A DNA stretch of 64,000 nt, taken from positions 1 to 64,000 of the forward strand of contig CAVTRO010000005.1 of NCBI GenBank assembly GCA_963737145.1, read 5' to 3'. Made by a program: the position numbers and the translations under genes. The stretch's first letter is position 1. Each line of letters begins with the position of its first letter. The stretch is from AP-15 sp963737145. Lineage in GTDB: Bacteria > Pseudomonadota > Alphaproteobacteria > ATCC43930 > CGMCC-115725. This document shows, in pieces, positions 58,987-64,000 of this stretch. The notes beneath the pieces are model-generated. The model saw only the letters and a list, made by a program, of their open reading frames with translations, was not told where the DNA came from and did no database searches.

Positions 58987-61161
58987 TCATTCCGCGCCGG
59001 CCGCCCGGGTCTCGTTCCGACGCCGGAGCTTTGCGATGGCGCCGGCGTCCCCTTGCTCTGCCGCTTTCTCGTACCAGGCCTCGGCCTGCGCAATATCTGC
59101 GGTGACTCCGTGGCCGGCGCTGTACAGGTCGCCCAGCTGGAGCTGCGCTTCGACCAGGCCCTGTTCGGCAGCCAGGCCGCACCAGCGGAACGCTTCTTCG
59201 GCATGTTGCGCCGTGCCCTGGCCTTTCAGCAGCATGACGGCGAGATTGTATTGCGCATAGCGATCGCCCTGTTCGGCGGAGCGGCGGTACCATCTGACCG
59301 CCTCGGCGAGATTGCGGACGACGCCGGTGCCGGTGCAATAGAGTGCCGCCAGTTGGAATTGCGCGCCGGTATCCCCCTGCTCGGCCGCCTTGCGGAACCA
59401 TAATGCTGCTGCAGCCGTGTCGCGAGGAACCCGATGACCGTTCAGGCAATTCCACGCCAAAAGCCGCTGCGCTTCGAGATTGCCGGCTTCGGCAGCGATG
59501 CGGTAGCAGTGCATTGCCGCGCCCTCTTCGGGCGGTTCGAGATGACCTTGCGAATAGAGGTGGCCGAGCTGGAGGAGGGCAGGGGGGTATCCCGAATCCG
59601 CCGCCTGCGCCACCAATGATGCGGCGGTGGCGAAGTCCTGGCCGACGCTTTCCCCGCGTGCGTAGAGCATGCCGAGGGCGGTTTGGGCCTCCGGGTCGCC
59701 GGCCTCGGCCGCCCGGCGCAGCCACGCCACCCCGGCTTCCGGATCGCGTGGGACGCCCTCACCGCCGAGGTAGAGGTATCCGAGGCGGATCTGGGCGGTC
59801 GCGACGTCCTGCTCGGCCGCCCGCCGGTACCACTCGGCCGCCTTAGCCGCGTCACGCTCGACGCCGGTGCCTTGCAACAGAAACGCCGCGATATTGATTT
59901 GGGCGGCGGCGATGCCCTGCTCGGCCGCCTTGCCAAACCATTTGGCGGCCTCGCCTAGCTCCTGCGGGACGCCGTCGCCGCGCGCATAGAGCCGCCCGAG
60001 GCTGAACTGCGCCTCGGCATTGCCGGTTTCGGCGGCGGCCCGGTACCATCTCGCCGCCTCAATCATGTTCGGCAGCGCGGCCTCACCGGTCTCGTACAAC
60101 TGGGCAAGACGAGCTATCGCCGGCACGAAATTTTGCCGCGCGGCCTGGCGCAACAACGTTTCGGCGGCGTGCTCGTTGCGCGGCCGTCCGCCGCCTTCCA
60201 GAGTGAGCAGCGCCAGATTGTACTGTGCGCGCGCATTGCCTTGCTCGGCGGCTTTGCCGAAGCACTGCGCCGCTCTGTCGGTGTCGCGATCGACGCCTTG
60301 GCCGGAGAGGTGCATTAGCCCGAGCGCCACTTGCGCCGCCGCATTGCCTTTTTCTGCCGCCTTTTCGTACCAGCCGGCGGCGGTCGGAAGGTCCCTTTCG
60401 ATCCCGTGGCCGTTGGCGTAGAGGATGCCGAGGCCCAGCTCGGCAGCGGCGCTGCCCTGAGCGGCGGCGAGCGAGTACCAGCGCCGCGCTTCTTGATAAT
60501 CGGGCTCGCAACCGATCCCGCGCGCGTAAATCAGCCCCGTATTGGCCTGCGCGTCGGCGATTCCTTGCTCGGCCGCCGCCCGACTCCAACGCAGCGCCTC
60601 GGCCGGGTCCTGCGGGACGTCGAACCCGTTTGGAAAGAGCAGTGTTCGATTGTGATCGGCGGCCATGGGGTCGCGCTTGGTGGCGGAGCCATACCATCGC
60701 GCAAAATTCGACGCCTGTGCGCGATAGCCGTCCAGATGCAGCAGGCTGAGCTGATGCTGCGCCATAGCGTGGCCCAGCTCCGCCGCCCGCCGGTACCGGC
60801 CGGCGGCATCGGCCAGATTGGCGAGGACCCCATGTCCGCGGGCGTGGAGCAATCCCAAACGATAGGAGGCTTCGGGATCTCCGGTGGCAGCCGCCGCAGA
60901 CCATTCCTTCAGCGCTTCAGAGTAATCGCCACGTTCATAGGCGCCACGGCCGCGATCCACCACTGATTCGGGCCGGTGCAGCCTCGCATCGAGCCAGGCA
61001 ATTCTCTTTTGCCAGGCTTGCCTCCACCCTGACCCTCCCCCGCAAGCGGCCGAGGGAACAGCCGCGGAGGGAACAGTCCAGGCGCTTCCTGGCCCTCTCC
61101 CGCAAGCGGGGGAGGGAAGGGCGGGGGCGGGAGCCGGGGTCGGCGGCAGCGTCATCCTCAC
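58987..61161 (-). CDS. Sel1-repeat protein at the end of a type I secretion operon
   Basis: A 724-residue protein built from about 17 Sel1-like repeats of roughly 36 residues, each following the AxxxGxxxAxxxLGxxYxxG pattern (for example AAEQGIAAAQINIAAFLLQG and AAEQGDTGAQFQLAALYCTG). They form a long alpha-solenoid suited to protein binding. There is no signal peptide. The first 45 residues are Pro/Gly/Ala-rich and largely encoded by a hairpin repeat; the helical part begins near GWRQAWQKRIAWLDARLHRP. ATG 61161 overlaps the HlyD stop. It may be an accessory or scaffold for the secretion system; this is inferred from position. Confidence 0.85.
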   Translation of the reverse strand: MRMTLPPTPAPAPALPSPACGRGPGSAWTVPSAAVPSAACGGGSGWRQAWQKRIAWLDARLHRPESVVDRGRGAYERGDYSEALKEWSAAAATGDPEASYRLGLLHARGHGVLANLADAAGRYRRAAELGHAMAQHQLSLLHLDGYRAQASNFARWYGSATKRDPMAADHNRTLLFPNGFDVPQDPAEALRWSRAAAEQGIADAQANTGLIYARGIGCEPDYQEARRWYSLAAAQGSAAAELGLGILYANGHGIERDLPTAAGWYEKAAEKGNAAAQVALGLMHLSGQGVDRDTDRAAQCFGKAAEQGNARAQYNLALLTLEGGGRPRNEHAAETLLRQAARQNFVPAIARLAQLYETGEAALPNMIEAARWYRAAAETGNAEAQFSLGRLYARGDGVPQELGEAAKWFGKAAEQGIAAAQINIAAFLLQGTGVERDAAKAAEWYRRAAEQDVATAQIRLGYLYLGGEGVPRDPEAGVAWLRRAAEAGDPEAQTALGMLYARGESVGQDFATAASLVAQAADSGYPPALLQLGHLYSQGHLEPPEEGAAMHCYRIAAEAGNLEAQRLLAWNCLNGHRVPRDTAAAALWFRKAAEQGDTGAQFQLAALYCTGTGVVRNLAEAVRWYRRSAEQGDRYAQYNLAVMLLKGQGTAQHAEEAFRWCGLAAEQGLVEAQLQLGDLYSAGHGVTADIAQAEAWYEKAAEQGDAGAIAKLRRRNETRAAGAE
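61020..61140. repeat. Hairpin repeat translated at the N-terminus of the Sel1-repeat protein
   Basis: CCCTCTCCCGC at 61093-61103 and GCGGGGGAGGG at 61106-61116 form a hairpin with one mismatch. A second related block, ccctcccccgcaagcggccg, lies at 61033-61052. They belong to the same family as the repeats at 25328 and 57362. The frame stays open across them. Confidence 0.75.
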
Positions 61162-62528
61162 GGCTCGCGCATCGCCTCGTTGACGCTGCGGATCACGCCC
61201 TTCAGTACGTACATGAAGACCGAGCGCGACCCGACACTGATGTCGGCGGTCAGGGTCATCCCCGGCATCAGCCTGAAGCTGTCGGGCACCCCATTGAGCT
61301 TGACTTCGGTAAATGCAATGCGCGCCTTGTAATAGGGGTCGACAGCGCTGCCGTTGTCGTCCTGCGAAAACGCGCCCTCGCTGATCCAGCGCACATAGCC
61401 CGAGGCAGTGCCGTGTTCGACAAAGCTGAACGGGTCGAGCTTCACCGTGACGCGGTCCCCCGGACGGACAAAGCCGATTTCGCGCGTCGCAATGTGAACC
61501 TCGGCCTCGACGGGCGAATGCAGCGGGGCAAGCGTGATCAACGGATCACCCTCCTTCAGAACGGAGCCGACCGACAGTTTCGCGAGTTTCAAGACTACCG
61601 CGTCCTCCGTCGCTTCGAGGCGCACCAGATCCTGATGCCGGGACGCCTTGGCCAGCTGCTGCTGGGCGGTGTCCAGCGCATTGCGCGCCGTCACCAGCTC
61701 CTGGCTGACCTGTCCCGACCATTGCTCGACAAAAGCGTCGCGATTGGCGATTGTGGAGGCGAGCTGGTGCTCGGCTTCACTGAGGCCGTTGCGGTCAAAA
61801 TCCTGCGTCCGCAGAATTTCCATACGCTGATCCGTAGCGGTCAGCAGATTGAGCCGGCTGCCGGTCTGGTTGGCGGCCAGACTGGCACGCATACCCTCGA
61901 TCTCCTGTGAGATTTTCACCCGGTCTTCATAATGGGCGAGGTCGTCCTTGAGCTTGCGGATCGTCGCCTTGTTTTGCGCGATCTGCTCGTCATAAGCGCG
62001 CAACTGCGCGTCGAACTGGCTCTTGCGCTGCAGGTAATAGGCCCGCTGCAGGTTCGTGTAGGCAGCCTCCGGCTTGTTTATCACAGGCGGGTTGAAGTCG
62101 CGATGCGCCAGCTCCGCCTCGGCCCGCGAGATTTGCGCTTCGAGACTGGCGATCTGCGAGGCCGCCGCGCCGACATCGGCGGCGGCGAAAGTCGGATCGA
62201 GCGTCGCCAAGAGCTGTCCGCGTTTTACGCGCTCGCCTTCCTGCACATCCAGGCTCTTGATGATCGAGGGATCGAGCGCCTGCAGGACGATGGACGGCTC
62301 GGTCGTGACGATCTGGCCCTCAGACGACGTCACGACCCGGTTGATCTGCATAAAAAAGCTGACCGAGAGCAGGGCGACGAACAGCCCGGCCAGCACATGC
62401 AGAGTGACCCGCAGCTGTGCCGGTTCGGAATCCTCCCGGACCTCACCGACCTCGGACTGAAAGATCCGGATCAGCGCAGCGGAAGGCGGATTACGCTGCG
62501 GTGCCGGCGCGAAGCGGAACAAGCGCAT
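61158..62528 (-). CDS. HlyD-family type I secretion periplasmic adaptor
   Basis: A 456-residue membrane-fusion protein that links an inner-membrane ABC exporter to an outer-membrane channel. It has one N-terminal membrane helix (LHVLAGLFVALLSVSFFMQI), a lipoyl-like half (SLDVQEGERVKRGQLLATLD), a long coiled coil (about residues 130-290), the second half (DAVVLKLAKLSVGSVLKEGD) and a beta-barrel region ending SVNEAMREP. ATG 62528 (MRLFRFAPAPQRN) overlaps the end of the ABC gene; a longer frame to 62630 is not needed. The length and coiled coil fit HlyD of T1SS rather than RND adaptors. Confidence 0.92.
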   Translation of the reverse strand: MRLFRFAPAPQRNPPSAALIRIFQSEVGEVREDSEPAQLRVTLHVLAGLFVALLSVSFFMQINRVVTSSEGQIVTTEPSIVLQALDPSIIKSLDVQEGERVKRGQLLATLDPTFAAADVGAAASQIASLEAQISRAEAELAHRDFNPPVINKPEAAYTNLQRAYYLQRKSQFDAQLRAYDEQIAQNKATIRKLKDDLAHYEDRVKISQEIEGMRASLAANQTGSRLNLLTATDQRMEILRTQDFDRNGLSEAEHQLASTIANRDAFVEQWSGQVSQELVTARNALDTAQQQLAKASRHQDLVRLEATEDAVVLKLAKLSVGSVLKEGDPLITLAPLHSPVEAEVHIATREIGFVRPGDRVTVKLDPFSFVEHGTASGYVRWISEGAFSQDDNGSAVDPYYKARIAFTEVKLNGVPDSFRLMPGMTLTADISVGSRSVFMYVLKGVIRSVNEAMREP

Positions 62529-64000
62529 GGGCTGGCCTGGTTTGGAGATGGCGGTTTTGCTGATACCAGAGGCCGCGGTAAATGTCGCAGCGCTCCAATA
62601 GCTCGTCGTGCGGCCCGGAATCGTAGACACGGCCGCGTTCGAGCACCAAAACCGTGTCGGCTTGCACCAGCACCGAAAGGCGGTGCGAAATGATCACGAG
62701 CGTGCGGCCTTTGGCGATCCGCAGCAAATTCGCATTGACGATCGCCTCGCTCTCCGCGTCGAGAGCGCTGGTCGCCTCGTCGAGGATAAGGATCCGCGGG
62801 TCGCCGATCAGGGCGCGGGCAATCGCCAGGCGCTGGCGCTGCCCGCCCGACAGATTGGCGGAGCCTTCCTGGACATGCGTCTCGTAGCCGCGAGGCAGGT
62901 GTTCGATGAACTCCTCCGCGCCGGCCAGCCGCGCGGCATAAACGATGTCCTCGAAGCTCGCATCCGGCTTGGACGCGGCGATCGCTTCCCGGATCGTGCC
63001 GGTGAACAGAAAATTGTCCTGCAGCACTACCCCAAGGCTGGAGCGCAGATGGTCGACGTCGATTTCCCGCAAATCATTGCCGTCGATCTTGATCAGTCCC
63101 TCGTAATTGCTGTGCAGCATCTGCAGCAGCCGGGTTACGGTGGTTTTCCCCGAGCCGCTGCGCCCCATGATGCCGAGAATGGTGCCCTCCGGGGCAGTGA
63201 ACGAGACGCCGTCGAGCGCTGGTGAGGAGGAGCCGCGATAGCTAAATCGCACATTCGCGAACTCGATGCGACCGTTCAGCGGGGTGCGGATGCCGGCCTT
63301 CGACCGGCCCTCCTCGGCGGGTTGGTTGACCAGGTTGGACACGGCCTTTACCGCAAGCTGCGCCTCGTCATATTGCTGCAGCAAGTGCGACAGTTGGACC
63401 AAGGGCGCGGCCACCCGCTGGGTCAGCATCATGAACGCGACGAGAGCGCCGACATAGACCTGATCTTTCGTGGTGATCGCAAGATAAACGGCGAGCGCAA
63501 AGGTGCCGTTGACCATCAGCCTTTCGAGCGGCGTCACGACGGTCTGGATGACATTGGCGGTCCGCCCCTCTTCGAGACGCAGCCGCGCCGCCGTAGCGAC
63601 ACGGACGTCCCACTCATGGCGCTGGCGGGCGTCGAGCGCCAGCGACTTCACGGTCCGGATGCCCTGCAGGTTCTCCACCAGAAACGCGTTTTTTAGGCCT
63701 TCGGCGCGGAACGCCGCGGCGCCCTTGCGGCGCAGCGCCGGCAGCATCCAGATGATCCACAGGCAGATCAGCCCGCAAAACCCCAGCACCGTTGCGGTCA
63801 GGATCGCGCTGAAGAAAAACATGATCGGCAAAAAGATCAGCAACACGAAGCTGTCGAGCACCGTGCCGAATACCTGTCCCGTCAAGAACCCGCGGATCTT
63901 GAACATCTCGTTCATGTCGCGGGTGATCATCCCGGTCGATGACCGCTCAAAGAAATCCAGAGGCAGGTTCAACACCTTGTTGAACATGTAGGTGTACAAG
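62491..64000 (-). CDS. Type I secretion ABC transporter (HlyB-like), 5' end outside window
   Basis: The membrane and ATPase part of an exporter; the start lies beyond base 64000. About 503 residues are visible: membrane helices with LDSFVLLIFLPIMFFFSAIL, then the nucleotide-binding domain with Walker A GIMGRSGSGKTTVTRLLQML, signature GSANLSGGQRQRLAIARALI, Walker B PRILILDEATSALDAESEAI and the switch His in TLVIISHRLSVLV. Whether it carries an N-terminal C39 peptidase or CLD domain cannot be seen. It is followed by overlapping HlyD and Sel1-repeat genes. No substrate with RTX repeats is in view. Confidence 0.92.
   Translation of the reverse strand, partial: LYTYMFNKVLNLPLDFFERSSTGMITRDMNEMFKIRGFLTGQVFGTVLDSFVLLIFLPIMFFFSAILTATVLGFCGLICLWIIWMLPALRRKGAAAFRAEGLKNAFLVENLQGIRTVKSLALDARQRHEWDVRVATAARLRLEEGRTANVIQTVVTPLERLMVNGTFALAVYLAITTKDQVYVGALVAFMMLTQRVAAPLVQLSHLLQQYDEAQLAVKAVSNLVNQPAEEGRSKAGIRTPLNGRIEFANVRFSYRGSSSPALDGVSFTAPEGTILGIMGRSGSGKTTVTRLLQMLHSNYEGLIKIDGNDLREIDVDHLRSSLGVVLQDNFLFTGTIREAIAASKPDASFEDIVYAARLAGAEEFIEHLPRGYETHVQEGSANLSGGQRQRLAIARALIGDPRILILDEATSALDAESEAIVNANLLRIAKGRTLVIISHRLSVLVQADTVLVLERGRVYDSGPHDELLERCDIYRGLWYQQNRHLQTRPAHALVPLRAGTAA

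Noticed and set aside
58611..59725. Minus-strand frames between the second CoA-transferase and the Sel1-repeat gene
   Set aside because: They overlap the Sel1-repeat gene in another frame and show no family features.
18381..61140. Regularly recurring hairpins as a CRISPR array
   Set aside because: The copies are dispersed over 40 kb, not in tandem with spacers, and no cas genes are present.
1..64000. tRNA, rRNA, integrase or transposase genes
   Set aside because: I found no tRNA T-loop signature, no rRNA sequence and no recombinase motif; the remnants listed are fragments of ordinary genes.

Overview
The window is GC-rich, gene-dense DNA from an alphaproteobacterium, most likely a member of the Hyphomicrobiales close to the Bradyrhizobium/Xanthobacteraceae group. 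The evidence is the set of Rhizobiales-type housekeeping genes (queC-rph-rdgB-hemW, rsmI-yraN, gshB, an LpoA-like protein), DUF1499, DUF2852, DUF2237 and SirB1 proteins, orphan ABC substrate-binding proteins, many CaiB/BaiF and xanthine-dehydrogenase-type genes, and intergenic hairpin repeats of the kind common in that group. No tRNA, rRNA, CRISPR array, integrase or transposase was recognised.

Layout. 1-6744 (+): the 3' part of an alternative complex III operon (actD-actE-actF and a small membrane protein) followed by SCO and an A2-type caa3 cytochrome c oxidase (coxB, coxA, coxC, subunit IV). Many reading frames here are broken by single-base indels. 6980-10720: a small exported protein, a truncated DUF2254 gene, a frameshifted amylo-alpha-1,6-glucosidase-like gene and a membrane-transporter remnant. 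10846-16033 (-): a membrane-anchored FMN 2-hydroxyacid oxidase, a GMC dehydrogenase with its gluconate-dehydrogenase-subunit-3-like partner and an internally duplicated membrane protein, then DUF2237. 16236-17336: a secreted protein of unknown function. 17388-27530: housekeeping block (gshB, SirB1, BON lipoprotein, yraN, rsmI, LpoA-like, SnoaL-like, hemW, rdgB, rph, queC).

27539-33546: a DUF883-like membrane protein, a SelA-like PLP enzyme with an extra C-terminal domain, an ABC substrate-binding protein and two convergent polytopic membrane proteins resembling lipid-linked glycosyltransferases. 33860-38392: EthD, SDR, DUF218, MFS, a monooxygenase-like protein and an acyl-CoA dehydrogenase. 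38446-41521 (-): a complete sugar-type ABC importer (binding protein, permease, ATPase). 41668-46970: a cation-transporter remnant, a class II aldolase with a signal peptide, an orphan molybdenum hydroxylase large subunit, an asparaginyl-tRNA synthetase remnant invaded by a hairpin repeat, and a HEPN-like protein. 47324-58950: DUF1499/CaiB/lipoprotein operon, an LLM flavin oxidoreductase, the 5-oxoprolinase set pxpA with divergent pxpBC, a phosphoesterase, a second molybdenum hydroxylase, DUF2852, a second CaiB and a 59-residue membrane protein. 58987-64000 (-): a type I secretion operon (ABC exporter, HlyD adaptor) ending in a 724-residue Sel1-repeat protein.

Three themes stand out. First, frameshifts cluster in the first 10 kb and two lie at identical T6 tracts, which points to base-calling error at least in part, although gene decay cannot be excluded. 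Second, a family of GC-rich hairpin repeats recurs through the window; in two operons a copy sits just inside the start of the downstream gene and is read through as extra N-terminal residues. Third, several short gene remnants (DUF2254, FUSC-like, CDF, asnS-like) mark old insertions and deletions between intact operons.
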